Below, piece after piece: positions 35,857 to 47,734 of a stretch of 64,000 bases of DNA (its first letter is position 1; every line of letters starts with the position of its first letter). The DNA comes from Lyophyllum atratum. Lineage: Eukaryota > Basidiomycota > Agaricomycetes > Agaricales > Lyophyllaceae. The translations under genes were made by a program, and so were the position numbers. Location of the stretch: the NCBI GenBank assembly GCA_014905825.1, contig JACGCN010000015.1, positions 186,001 to 250,000 on the forward strand. The letters run 5' to 3'. The notes beneath the pieces are model-generated. The model was not told the origin of the DNA. It ran no database searches and worked only from the letters and a program-made list of their open reading frames with translations.

Positions 35857-36997
35857 CTAGAACAAAACCACTTGGATTTTTCCCTCCTTGATCGCCTTTT
35901 GCACTTCTGTCCCTCCCAAGACTGTCTTGAACAGCTCATCCCTGGTCTGTGGGATGCTAAGGAGCGTCTGCTGCTTGGAGTCATGGTATGTAACGTCTAG
36001 TATTATGTGTGTGAGTGCCGATATGGCAAGCGCGTCTTAAAACCAGATTATAGGTTAACCAGCGCCCCTGGGGGAAAGATATGTCGCGAAGACTCACCTG
36101 TCTCGCAGAGCAATTTTCCTATCCGGCCTGGTGTGCCGACTGCAGAGCCAACCTTCGTCCGCTTCAAGTACGTGACGTGCTCAGCCAGCTTGAAATGTCT
36201 TGCGAATAGTTTGGCGACCTCGCCACCTTTGTCGCCACGCAGCTTCTTGTCCTTCAGAACTCGTGTGACATCCGCAACTCGTAAAGCAGCTCCTGTAACG
36301 AACAGGAGCGTCGGTGCCCCGTTGCGTTGCGACTTTTGTGACAAGCGTTTATGAAGTGTTGGGTTTGCTGAGACGCTAAAGTGAGACCTGGGTGTGGTTA
36401 ATATGGACTAGGCACGTACTTTTGATGATAAAATCTACTAGTTGGTCCAGTGTCCGTGGTCCAGTCCATGTGGTAGTATCCGCTATTGACAGTGCTATCT
36501 GCTTGTCAATTTAACAATACCCTTCGATCTAGTATGACCCTGATGCGCACCTGGTATTCTGATATCCTCTAGTTCGATTGCAGTCACATTTGTGAAACTC
36601 AAGGCCTGCTTGGCTGCTAGATAATCCGAAAGCTCGTCTGGAGGCTGAGCAGCAACAGACTGTTGGACTGTATCAGGAGTCGTCTCTGTCAACTTGCGTT
36701 TCTAGTTGTAACCACCATGAGATCAGTCGTACTTCTTGAAATAGAATAGCAACGAACCTTAGCCTTTTTCTCCCTTTCCTTCTCTCGCCGTTTCCGTTTT
36801 TTCGCTAGGGTTGCCGCATCACCTGCGTCTGGGGTGGGTAGTTGATCTCCGTTCGGCGCATCTTCCTCGACGCTAGCGGCGTCGTCGTTGTCGTCGGAAA
36901 AGAAGCCAGCATCTGGTGCGGGCTCTTCGTCGGAGAGGGCGACGAGGTCGTCTATGACAAAGTCATCTTCGAGGTCGTCGCCTCCTTGATTATTCAT
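35857..36997 (-). CDS. CMS1: Cms1-like 90S pre-ribosome / ribosome biogenesis factor
   Basis: Five exons (36997-36758, 36701-36551, 36494-36420, 36367-36098, 36035-35857) give 304 residues. An acidic N terminus is followed by a Lys/Arg helix (KKRKRREKEREKKAKKRK). The Cms1 core has GAPTLLFVTGAALRVADVTR, KLFARHFKLAEH, RTKVGSAVGTPGRI and THIILDVTYHDSKQQT. The fold resembles a degenerate DEAD-box RecA domain with no usable Walker motif. Yeast Cms1 associates with U3/90S particles. The start codon is 69 bp from the divergent ERI1-like start. Confidence 0.9.
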
Positions 36998-37066
36998 GGC
37001 GGAAAGATGAATGGAAGTAGAAGAAATTTAAAATTCTGATAGTGAGCCACGTGATTCGGTACATTA
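36998..37066. promoter_or_regulatory. very short divergent promoter, CMS1 / ERI1-like
   Basis: Only 69 bp between the start codons; it includes the E-box-like CACGTG at about 37048. Confidence 0.55.
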
Positions 37067-38533
37067 ATGCTTGTCCTGGACGCTTTCCTGGAGAATGGGC
37101 TTTCATTTCACGCTCCGCTGCCCAGGGACCTGTATATCACTGGAGCGGCCCTATTTGCGGCAACGTGCCTTCTGGCATGTTACTATAAAGCCTTTCTGCC
37201 CGGCCCCGCGCGCGATAAGTCCCATGAAACCATGCATGCTCCCCCTCCCCACCAACTTGCCTCCACCTTCACCTTCGGCGACGTCTTTGCTCGCATTCGC
37301 CGCCACAAACACCATCCTAGACCCTCTCCTGACGCCCCCTCGCCTGAACCATCACCCCAGCTACGACACATGCGCTACACGCGCCAGACCCGTTTCGCAA
37401 AGAAAGGCGTCCATGCCTCGCACCCACTCCCGCCCCCCACGGCCAAACAACCATATGAAGCGTTCCTCGTGCTTGACGTTGAGGCGACGTGCCAGCAGGG
37501 GACCGACTTTAACTTTCCCAACGAGATCATCGTGCGTGAAAGAGAATGACATCCCGATTCTTTCTCACCCTCTGTGCGCGTTATCAGGAATTCCCTGTCT
37601 GTCTAATGCGATGGAAAGACAGGACAGACGACCACAAAGCCAGTCAGCTAGAAGTTGTCGAAGAATTCCGCAGCTTTGTCAAGCCCACTTGGCAGCCCAC
37701 TCTATCCCAATTCTGCACAGACCTCACTGGCATTACCCAGGTCAGTCTTACTTTCACGCAGTCGCCGACCTCTTACAAACCTACTTTACATAGGAGCAAG
37801 TAGACTGTGCGCCTCTGTTCCCCGCAGTCTTGGCCTCGTTTCAAAAGTTCATGATCAAACATGGATTAATTGATGAGGGAACTGGAGACCGGCTTATTCG
37901 GTTCTGTTGGTGCAGTGATGGCCCTTTCGATATCCGAGACTTCGTTGTAAAACAGTGTTTTATATCAAAGGTTAGAATACTTTCCAATCTTCTTTTGATG
38001 TGTGTGTGGCATTCTCATCACATCTGCTGAGCTAGGTTCCCATGCCAGGCTGGATTCAAGGCGATGTTCTTGACGTACGCACGTCCGTTTTAGACTGGCT
38101 ACACTCCCGTGAACCACCTAAGAACACGCCCGCAGCTAAAGTGCGTCACAAACAGCAACTCCCATTCTAAAGTTTGACACTAGTGTGATAGGTATGGGAT
38201 GGCCCGAGGCGCCGAACGTTGAACATATCAGCCCAATTGAAAGCCCTCGGATTACCAAGCTTCGAAGGCAGGCAACATAGCGGTATCGACGTGAGTCCGC
38301 ACGATCGCCTTCCTAGAAAAGTCAGAGTAGCTAAGCTAGATGTTTTTAATTCATATTAATAGGATAGCCGCAATATCGCCAAGATAGTTGCCGAGCTTGC
38401 CCGAAGAGGAATCTCTTTGCATCCGAACACTGCTATTCAGCCCAACCGGCGGTGGAACTGGATGGGAAAACATGGCCAGATTTTGGACGGTTACTGGACT
38501 GTAAACAACGTCGAGGCATGGAAGCTCCAGTAG
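37067..38533 (+). CDS. ERI1-like DEDDh 3'-5' exoribonuclease with N-terminal membrane segment
   Basis: Six exons (37067-37531, 37588-37740, 37794-37970, 38036-38140, 38192-38290, 38363-38533) give 389 residues. DEDDh motifs are visible: LVLDVEATC (Exo I), DLTGITQEQVD and WCSDGPFD (Exo II region), and HSGIDDSRNI (Exo III His/Asp). ERI1 enzymes trim small RNAs, histone mRNA ends and 5.8S rRNA. Residues ~20-42 (DLYITGAALFAATCLLACYY) form a clear hydrophobic stretch after a short N terminus, so it may be membrane-anchored, unlike soluble animal ERI1. A basic Pro-rich linker of ~90 residues precedes the domain. The alternative is a family member facing the mitochondrion or ER. Confidence 0.9.
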
Positions 38534-39249
38534 ACGTCGCTTTGGGTGCTCAGATTGTCATGAGGATACTCGTGGCTGCTCCTGAGCCTTTATCCGTCGC
38601 CTCCACCTCTTTCTCATCTCCGCCATTGGAACGACATTATTTACACACGGGGCCTCATGACTTTATGCGCACCCATTGCACATCGCAACCTAGGGGCTTA
38701 ACTCCATGCACCTCCCGACTCATTTAAACCCTACTCCAACTCAGAACCCGGGACTACCACTTCTGTATATTTACCCAACCACCAACGGATCTAATACCAA
38801 CCCGTACGACAGCCCATGCCATTCAGCCCATCTCCGACAGTCATTGGCGTATGTCGCCTGACGTGTCCCCCACTTATGTGCAGATTTCGAATTACAGCGC
38901 CGTCTAGGTTCGCTGTTCTGCCCTCAGGCCCGCCATTGCCCGTCTTCCCGCCTTTCGGTTGTGGCATGTGAAGGAACGCGAGAGCGACAAGTTCCTGGAC
39001 TTGATGCATGTTTCCTCGCTTTCGGACGGTGTTTACTATCTCCACTCATTCGGATCGATTGTTGTATATGTACGATAGGTGTATAGTAGCTGCCTGTTAG
39101 TTGTCCTATGTTCTTGTAATTGCATTACTTCATCAGTCCGATTCCTTCGGGTCCTGCATGGAGTCAACTCTTTCGCGTCCAGTAACGAGGGTTACAAGTG
39201 ATTCTTCTGCACTTGATGCGCCCGAAATACCACCTTCCTACACTCCACA
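38534..39249. other. intergenic
   Basis: About 0.7 kb between tandem plus-strand genes. A minus-strand 84-codon frame at 38791-39045 has no recognisable similarity. Confidence 0.4.
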
Positions 39250-40446
39250 ATGCCCAATGACTACCTAGAAGTCTCAGTCGACGGACTCCCAACCCTCGAA
39301 CCCGGCGTGTTAGCCAAAACGCTCGCCTCGTTCCCTTTCATCTGCGTTGAAGGTCTCTTCAACATCCGTGATATAGGGGGCTACGCGTCTTCATACGCCA
39401 CCCCAGGCCATACGAGTTCCGTCAAAAGGGGATTCTACTACCGTAGTGGCGAGCCGTCCCTCATCACCAACGCGGGGAAGGACACCCTCCGCTCCCTGGG
39501 CATCAGAACAGCGTTTGACTTCCGCACAGAAGCCGAGATCAAGAAGTGGGCTGCACCGGGACTGGACGCTATCGAGGGCGCTCATATCCAAGTGGTGCGC
39601 GTCGGCCTCGACGAGTTGACGAACTGGAATGAGACGCGGATGGAGGACGTGTACGTTCAAATCGCATTCGATACCCTTAGTATTCGATCTGAGGGCAGCC
39701 TGGTTATCGGCATAGTCTGGCGGCTTTTGAGAAGGATGAAACCAACGTTCGTCTCTGTTATGCTTTGAAGGTTACTCAATAGGCCGATGTGATATTGGCA
39801 GACCTTTCTGAGGATGTATGCAGCCATGATTGAGGGATTTGCTACCAGCTTCGAAATAATCCTGCGAGATATAATTCGTCATCCTGATCAGCCCTGCCTT
39901 TTCCATTGTACAGGCAAGTAGACCGCATCGTCTGAATCCTTTCGTCTATGACTTATTTGGACTATCTGCTGCAGCGGGCAAAGACAGAACAGGCATTTTC
40001 GTGGCTTTATTGCTGCTCGTGAGTCTACAGCAGCTTCTGACAATGTTCTCAATTTCCTGTTTACCCTTTTGACAATACCTTCCTCTGGAACAGCTTCTCG
40101 GCGTGTCCGATGCTGATATTGCCCAAGATTATAGTCTCACAGAAATAGGCCTACAGCCAGCCATCCCACAACTTTCCGCACGGATGAAGAAAATTAAGGT
40201 CTACGCCGATAATTGGCAAGGTACCGCGAACATGGCAAGAGCTAGGTGGGTTACATCGCGCCAGCGCGGCGTCTATTGACATCCTTCTTTGCGGCTAGGC
40301 CCGAGACCATGTTGTCTGTCCTTCGTGCATTCAGAGAGAAGTATGGAAGTGTGGAGGAATACATAGAGTCTCGCACGACTTTGACAGCGGAAGATGTGGA
40401 GAAGCTCAGAACGTGTCTCCTGGTCGAGGATAAGGCCTCGAAATAA
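39250..40446 (+). CDS. atypical tyrosine/serine protein phosphatase (PF13350-type)
   Basis: Six exons (39250-39650, 39716-39746, 39802-39913, 39975-40018, 40094-40245, 40299-40446) give 295 residues. Landmarks are FNIRDIGGY, YYRSGEPS, GIRTAFDFRTEAEI and the CX5R loop HCTAGKDRTG, which fits fungal and bacterial tyrosine/lipid phosphatases of the LipA/MptpB group. The P-loop codon is interrupted by an intron with a GC donor (39914) and normal AG acceptor. The C-terminal part (RPETMLSVLRAFREKYGSV) matches the usual helix after the P-loop. Substrate unknown. Confidence 0.88.
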
Positions 40447-41625
40447 GCGGAAAGGCCTCGAACGCTCTCGAAATAGATGATTGTATGAATAGTCTCAAGA
40501 CGCAAACGAAAGATCAGTTTGCATATACACTTTGGATGAGTCGATCTTCCTTACGGCGTCAAAGTCGATGGAGCTGGTGAACATTTGAGTCCATAAATAT
40601 TGAAGTAAGTACAATTTCAACTCATCGATAGCATTCCAGACTGAAGAAAGTCACTTAGGTCCAGCTCAAGGAAAATAGCCTCCTTGCCAGTGTCAGCTTT
40701 CAATTGCAGAGAGCGCCTGTGTCATGAATGGCTGGCCATATATATATTTGCATTCTTGGGTAACACGGCCTGTAGGTCGCGTCCTGGGTGAAACAAAACC
40801 ATGATAAATGACGACCACAGCTCTTTCCTAATTCCACTGTTTGCATTTGAGACGGGCTTTATCGTTAATTTCGGAACTGACAACCAATTGGACTCACCAT
40901 ATGATTACTCTCCCAGACAGATCTTGCATATCCTTCGCGTTGAATTTCGACTTGGGAGGGAAAGCCTGGCTATTAAATTATAGTAGGTGCGACGTTGCTC
41001 GTAGTCACTCATCGGAGGAAATATGTATGATTTGGGACTCAGCGGCGCGACAGACTAAGTTGCGCTCCGACATTCAAGTTGTAGCCGGGTCAAGCAGCTC
41101 ACCTTGGTTAGACCCATGTTGTGGGTAGAATCACCTACAGATAACGTCTACTTAACCATGCGAGCCGAATTTCTATTCTACACGCTCCTCGCAACTTTTA
41201 GTGCACACCGGCCATCCCAAAAGTTGACACGTATGGGAACCAAGTATCTATGAAGTAATCGATCATAAAAACGGTAGTGAGTGCATCATGTAAGGTAGTA
41301 GGATATCGTCTAAACGTAGTGCCAAATGTAGCCACGAGACGATAGATAGGCTTTCTCGTCCAACACAGTGACTTTTCTCTCAGGAGATGACCGGGGACCG
41401 AGAAGCCGCGAAGAAAGTTGTTTCAAATTTCTTGAAGCCTCGACACTCGGACTGGGGAAAGTCTGGGAAGGTTCATACCCGGATAGGCTCATCGGATTTA
41501 GAGGATAAATACACTAAGTTACGTTGAATGAGGCTCTATTGTAAAAGGCAAAATAAAAACACTGAAATTTCGCTCGCTCTTGTTGTGCAGTTGGCCGACC
41601 TTACTGTGGGCGATAGATAAGGATG
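40447..41625. other. convergent intergenic region
   Basis: About 1.2 kb between two gene ends. Unusually long for this window; I see no gene, and only short unsupported frames. Confidence 0.4.
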
Positions 41626-43890
41626 TCAGTCAAGGAATGCTCGGCGAGACTGATGTTCACGCACGAAATCCCACAGAGTGCCAAAAGCAGGAATGCCTGC
41701 TTCCTTGCATCCTTCCATGATCTCGGTATTCCCGATATAATTAGACGTGATGAAAACGACTGAAAGACGGGTCAGGCTGTGCCCTAAAGAGCCCGGTCGG
41801 ATCATACCTTCTGCGTTCCATGTGTGATATGCCTCTTTCAACAGCTTCATTGTGTCAGGTCTTTCACCGCGCTGTTTACTGTCCCAGAGGATCAACCGTT
41901 CAGGGCCCAAGTGCTTGTGAATTAAACGACTGAGGGTCGGCCCAAACGTCTTTTCTTGCTCGGAGCCTTAACCAATTCTTCAATTTCCATTTACTCGAAG
42001 GAAGGGCGGAATAGCCATACCGATCCATATCAAAAGCCTGATGTCCTGATCAGCATTCACGAAGTGAGAAGGAGGTAAGATAATCTCACCAATTTGGCGA
42101 TTGCAAGCATGTAGACAGTGCGGCACCAATTCCCGTACCAGTGCAGATGCGGATCCCCCGGGTATAGAGTGTCGACGTATTGGATACTCCCGCAAACTCC
42201 ACGATGCGCCAAGTTAGCCAATGCCAGATTGGAAGAAATGATAAGCTATACCTTCAACTCCCGAGTCCATACCGTCTTTGGGGGATTGTTCACAAGACTA
42301 CGAGTGAAGTCGCCTAGAAATTATGTTAGTGTAGTCCAAGCACTGTATACAATGGTGCACACCTTGAACACCGGCAATCATGTAATGGTATTCAGCATCA
42401 GGGGCTTCACTAAAGGGCTGTTAGCTTTATCATCACCATTAAGTTGTGGAATGACTGACGAGATAATACCGAACGCATGGTATTCCATGATGGACGAACG
42501 ACTAATGCGTCCCAAAAGACCTTGCTGCATCCCACGTTTGAAGCGAATGATGGCCACCTTAGGAGACGGCTGCAGAGGACAAAACCGTATGTTGATCTGT
42601 GAGTTACGCCCCAACCACTGGCCACTCACTAGCTCAATATCAACTGGAACTTCCCTGACGGAAAACCAGGGTAAGGCGATGCTAGATATACATGGGTCGA
42701 ATGAGCAACTGAGAGTCGGGTTGTATCAAGGACGCACAAGACAGTCATTCCGACTGTGAACCACACGTCTTGATGATGGACGAAATGCACGCCGTTGAGA
42801 TCCCAGGTCCGTGTTGTAGAGTTGTATGTGTCGCCGAGGATGACAAAAGCCCCTGAGCATGCTAGTCAGGTAGGCGATCTGTTTATACCAAATGAGAGCT
42901 CACAGGTTGCTATCAGACCGATCCAACCGACAAACCGATGGTGGCGCTCAAAGACGCTGAGCAGAATTTCAATACAATCCTTAACGTCAAATTCTTATGC
43001 TTACTTGTGGTGGGTATTCCGAACCCAGGGGAATGCGCTCAGAGCACTGACTATAACTGCTAGGTTCGTCACAACCCCCAAAATTAAGACGGAATCGTGA
43101 TTAACATCGAGGTGTCGAAAGTTGTTCACGACCTTGAATAACAGCCATATGACACCGGAGAGGGCGCAACCACTATGTATCCCGCCAAGGTGCTGACGAG
43201 ACCTTGAGCGATATATAGTAACGAAAGAACCTGCGCTCACCTGGAGGACAGACGTGCAGCCTAGTCGAAACCATAGTGGTGGCCACTGCAAGGAGACGGA
43301 TAAATTCGCTGCTTAATTCAAAGGCACCTCGTGACATCGAGTCGCCTCACCTTTGCGAAACAAGTATTGACGACAAGATAGAGGAGGCGGCCGAAAATCT
43401 CGTTGCGCATGATGATAGCAAAGTTGAAGTTGCCAACGACCATAGCACCAGAATATCTAATTGCATAGGGGAAATGACCACTCGCCGCAAGAGTCAGCCC
43501 TATCATGTTCAAGCCGAACGTAAATGTGAAGAATTTCCTATGGATTAATTTAGATAAGGTCAATTAAGCAATCGATGACAGTCGCAGAGAAGCGACGTAC
43601 CTGTACGTATTGAACCACAACGTAGATCGAATCCATTTTGACACTTTCTTCTTCGGTTTGGGCGTCGGCTTACTCGGGCGAGATGGAAGCACTACGGACT
43701 TGCTGACCGGGTACACACCGCCTTTGGTGTCGGCTTCAGAGTTCACGGTCGGAAGCATGTCGACCATAGTAGTGAGAGAACTCTTTTCATCCTTTTCGTT
43801 GGAGGATTGCTGGAGAGGAAGGGGGTCTAGAATGCCCTTCTCCGGATCGACGAAAGATGTAGGCAAGCGTCCATCAGGCCCTTCAGACAT
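41626..43890 (-). CDS. TmpL-like integral membrane oxidoreductase ('NRPS12' in many annotations)
   Basis: Fourteen exons (43890-43601, 43537-43351, 43285-43241, 43192-43005, 42956-42904, 42852-42738, 42681-42630, 42569-42460, 42409-42363, 42313-42252, 42196-42090, 42037-42021, 41966-41808, 41759-41626) give 521 residues. A hydrophilic N terminus is followed by about six membrane segments (LNMIGLTLAASGHF, VVGNFNFAIIM, GCALSGVIWLLFKVV, GVVTNLAVIVSAL, VGMTVL). A cytosolic C-terminal half carries a dinucleotide-binding ICTGTGIGAALS motif and WDSKQRGERPDT. It resembles the ferric-reductase-related region of fungal TmpL and basidiomycete proteins mislabelled NRPS12; it has no adenylation or carrier domain. 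Exon 12 is 17 nt. The start is the first ATG (MSEGPDGRL); the frame also extends upstream without one. Confidence 0.82.
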
Positions 43891-45125
43891 AGGGAAGATT
43901 GAGGAAGAATTTGAACCAAGCAAAAGGGGGGCGACTGAGTATCAAGGGGAGTGGTGGAGGAATCTACCGGTTTTTGGACGTTTATATGCGTTCATGGCAC
44001 CGTTGAAAAGGCCCTTATGGAATCGCGAGGCCCGCGATCGTAAGAGAGTACAGAGACTCACATACACAGCCGGTTTCTGATTGGCCGGCCTTCCCGAGTC
44101 AGCTTACCTGCGAAGTAATCTGGCCGTCTTCTCCGCATACTTCAAAGCACGAACGAAAGAGCGGTAACGCCTGGAGGGATGCGCACAAATTCTTCCTGGA
44201 ATTATTGCAGTGAGGCAATATAACTGACGGGAGACAGAATTGAGTAGGTTTTATCGATGTTACTAGACAAGCTTGTCAGAACGCACCTATGATCGAAAAC
44301 TGACGTTGAACCAAGTGGGTGGGACCTAATCTCTGCAAGCAAAGGCTACGAATGGCTCAATTTTCGCGAACCAAAAGCGAGGTCCAGTATCGTGCATAGA
44401 GACCGAGGCTATCGTGCTATTCTGCAACAATCAATCCAGAGTATCGGGTGGACTAATTGTAAGCGCCTCGTGAGGTATGGGTCAAGGGTCTTGGCCAATC
44501 AGCGCGTCATGAGAACAGCATTGAACAGACATTAGGAGCAAAAAAGTCATAGCTAAACATCAAAGGTGTAACGTTTAACGATTGCCCTCAGCCATAGCTA
44601 AACACCAAAGGTTCAACGTTCAACGTCGAGGATAATCGTTAATCTGTGGGCGAAGACGGCGTCCTCGGGTATCATCCTTCATCCTTTGGTGCGAGACAAA
44701 ACTTGCGATGAGTGTGAGCACGATATTAGTGTCGCATTAGACCATATCAATGGTAACCCGCAGACAGCAAACGAAACCTAGGATCAGGATGACTAGAAGG
44801 GCGAGAGGGGCTTGTTGATCGCTGCGTAGATCAAAACACCTCATCTATGCTGGGCACTGTGAATGATTAGGATTGAACTGCCGAATTACCGAAGTCTTCT
44901 CTGGAGAAGAGCCAAACCCGCCCCGTACACGTTTTTGTGCCTTTTGATGCGACTGCTTCCGAATGGACGCGGTCGTGCGGGGTTATGGTGGACGATGTTC
45001 TGAAATGGGTCCTGATTGGTGAGAGATTTGACAGCGAAACCATGATACAATCCATAGACAGACAACACGATTCCCATGAAGACGGGGAATATAACGTTAG
45101 AAAAATAGACTGCAATAGAACTTAG
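43891..45125. other. intergenic region with a short direct repeat
   Basis: About 1.2 kb between TmpL and NDC80. It holds the imperfect repeat at 44548-44632. No gene is supported. Confidence 0.45.
44548..44632. repeat. imperfect direct repeat, period 45
   Basis: CATAGCTAAACA(T/C)CAAAGGT followed by (G/T)(T/C)AACGTT(T/C)AACG occurs at 44548 and again at 44593. Confidence 0.7.
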
Positions 45126-47464
45126 TCAACCACTCTCGGCGAATTCTCGTAACTCCCTCAGATGCCGGGATACCTCCTCTTTGAAGATCGCGATGTCATG
45201 GCTATTTTTGATGATAGCGCGTACGGTTTCTTCCTTCAACCGAGATATTTTATCTATTTGCTCTCGGTAGCTGTCGTCGCAATGTAAGTAACATGCGGAA
45301 GTAGTTTAATAAAGGAAATACACTCAACTCGAACTGGAGAGCCTGTAATCGGGATTTCACTCCCATTCCGTTGGCCATAGCTGCGGTCCGAGCCTTTGCG
45401 AGATCCGCTTCCAGTCGTGCCGCTTCTTCGCTTGCAACGTACGCCTCTTGTTGCGTCGCCTGCGTTTGTCCTTGAGTGAGAAAAACGAACTGCGATGAGC
45501 CTAGGCAAGACTCACGTCTCGCAATTGATCTGCCTGCTCGTTCAATGCAAGTACTTTCTTCTCCAGTCCGTCGATCTCCTCATCCACGTTTTCGCACTCC
45601 AATGTAAGCTGGTCAAGCTCATTGTCGACCTTGATGCGTTCACTTTCTAATGACGCTCTCTCCGAACGCTTGGATTCTGCCACGCCACTAAGGGTTGGTT
45701 TGACGACCTTTCGGATATCTGCTCCAGATAGCAGGAGTTGTGGATTAGAAGACGCGCTATTGAGCTCCAGAGTGAGATCGACATCCTCAAACGGAGGAGG
45801 AAGTGGAGGGAAGAGTCCCAGTGAGTTGAGAAGATTGGTGTAGGCATCCAGGGCTTCTTCTGCCGCTTCTGCGCGGTGGGTGACATTGACCTCTAACGTC
45901 ATCACTACCTTATGCGTCTCGGCAATTTTCTGCTTGAGATCCTCCAAATTTCGTGAGAGCATTTCATGATCGGTATTCATGCGGACGACCTCTTCAGGAC
46001 TTAGGTTCTGAGCCTTCACGACGGCAGTCAATCTGTCTTGGTCTTGCTTGAGCTGTTCCAGATGGGCGGCTATCTCATGCTATATCAGATTTCGCCGGCC
46101 GCGTCGTATCCCAAGCTAATCACGTACCACCAGTAGCCAGCTCCGCTTTCTCGTATGCAATGGTGTCGATCAACTTCTTCTTCCTTCCCTCGTATTGCTG
46201 CAGGATTTTCTGGAACTTTTCACTGTCCGCTGTTAATAGACCGTTCTCATTCTGCAACTTCGCAACTGGAGCCTGCCAAGGAGTCAGTGATGATACACGT
46301 CACATAAGGGAGTGTCTACCGCTGATGACTTCAGCTTGTTGAATTCAGCTTTTGCTTGATTCAGCCTGTTCGTGAGATCCTCCAGGTCCGTCTGCACCCT
46401 TTCGTTCTTTCGAGCTATAATGACGAGGTAAGGGCCCAAATATTAGTCAAAACAGGATGATACGAACCATATCTGTCTTCCAGATACTGGTTTGGTTCCA
46501 CGAAATCGTCTATAAGATCCAACCATACGGTGTAGGCTTGATCAAAGTAGTCGAAGGCGAGAGCGCGGTGATCACACTGGTCATCGAATTCATCCGGTAT
46601 ATCGGCCGGGTTTTGTAGCGTTGGATGGCCACTGCATAGGTATTCGCCCCGCAACTAAAGAGAAGAGAGCTCAAATTAATTAGAATAACTCGGCGGTAAG
46701 TGACGCACTTTGCACATCTCTACTAGCCAGTGTAAAGCACCAAGAAGCGAAGGCCATGAGTGCATACTGGCCGGGGCAGCAAGCCACTTGTTGTCGATTT
46801 GGTGTGCGAAGGGGTATCGAAGAGCCTTCAAAGCAGGTACAAATTCGTCTTCAAAACGACCGCTTTGACTGAGAGGATGTGAAGGGTCCAGGGTGAGGAG
46901 TAAGAAGTCAAAAATGGCTCGGTAGTCCTTTCCCTGTATATTGGCTAAACTTGCCATCGAAATGTCGAATCCCTCGCCTTGTAAGTAGCTAAATATTTCT
47001 TGACGCATTTTTGTCTGATATTGCCGGTCTCGCAGGGGTCTAGTATCTTTAAGTGTTTGGCTGCTTGATGGGGGAGCAAGCGCGGCTCCCCCAGCCCAAA
47101 GAGATCCACGACGCGTACTGCTGACGTGCGCGAGTGAGTTTGAGTAGCTTGTAAGGAAATGTCGAGCCCAGAATCAAACATTTGAGGACACTCACTTGTT
47201 TAGTGGGGTCCGGCCATAATTTGGCTTCGAGGTACTCTGCAACAAGGGATTGGTATTCTGCGATCGCATCATAGACTGCCTCGGATTTGGTCCTGGTCCA
47301 GGAGTTTGATATGGCGCACGAAGAGCGGGACCCGCCAGAGACATGCGCCCATTCGTCGCGGGTTTCTTGATCGTAGCTGGTACAGGTATGCCTGATCGTA
47401 TGCCAGCGTTGCCATGTGGATCTGGTGCAGGCTGCATCGTTGAGCGGCGTCGAGAATCTGCCAT
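45126..47464 (-). CDS. NDC80: kinetochore protein Ndc80/HEC1
   Basis: Eight exons (47464-47196, 47120-46709, 46654-46468, 46414-46320, 46272-46128, 46069-45516, 45459-45329, 45270-45126) give 645 residues. Ndc80 links kinetochores to microtubules. The basic, disordered N-terminal tail (MADSRRRSTMQPAP) runs to NNSTRRGSLW. The calponin-homology head follows (KMRQEIFSYLQ, AIFDFLLLTLDPSHP, FVPALKALRYPFAH, WPSLLGALHWLVE), then a long coiled coil to the C terminus. The loop-like FPPLPPPFEDVDLTLEL lies in the coil. The intron before the last exon uses a weak GTTGAG donor. Divergent from MOG1 (270 bp). Confidence 0.95.
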
Positions 47465-47734
47465 TCAGGATGCAATTTATCGCAGGCGTGTGTAGAGAGA
47501 CAGCTACCGACGGAGGAGGGCAATGAACAGACAACAACACGATATGTGACAGACGCGTCGCGTGATGGTCACACTCACACTCACGTGCTTGTCCCGAAGC
47601 GGCTCCGACTATCATGGAAGTCTGAAATCGTCGACTGCGATGACTGCCATTGACTCCTTGTTCCAAGCTTAAAATCAAACTAGAGGGTTTGCGACTGTAG
47701 CGACCGTTGTGAATATCCGTCACTTATCTCTAAC

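Noticed and set aside
42118..42759. 213-codon plus-strand frame
   Set aside because: Runs antisense across five exons and introns of the TmpL-like gene.
43610..44080. 156-codon plus-strand frame
   Set aside because: Antisense to TmpL exon 1 and its upstream region; no similarity.
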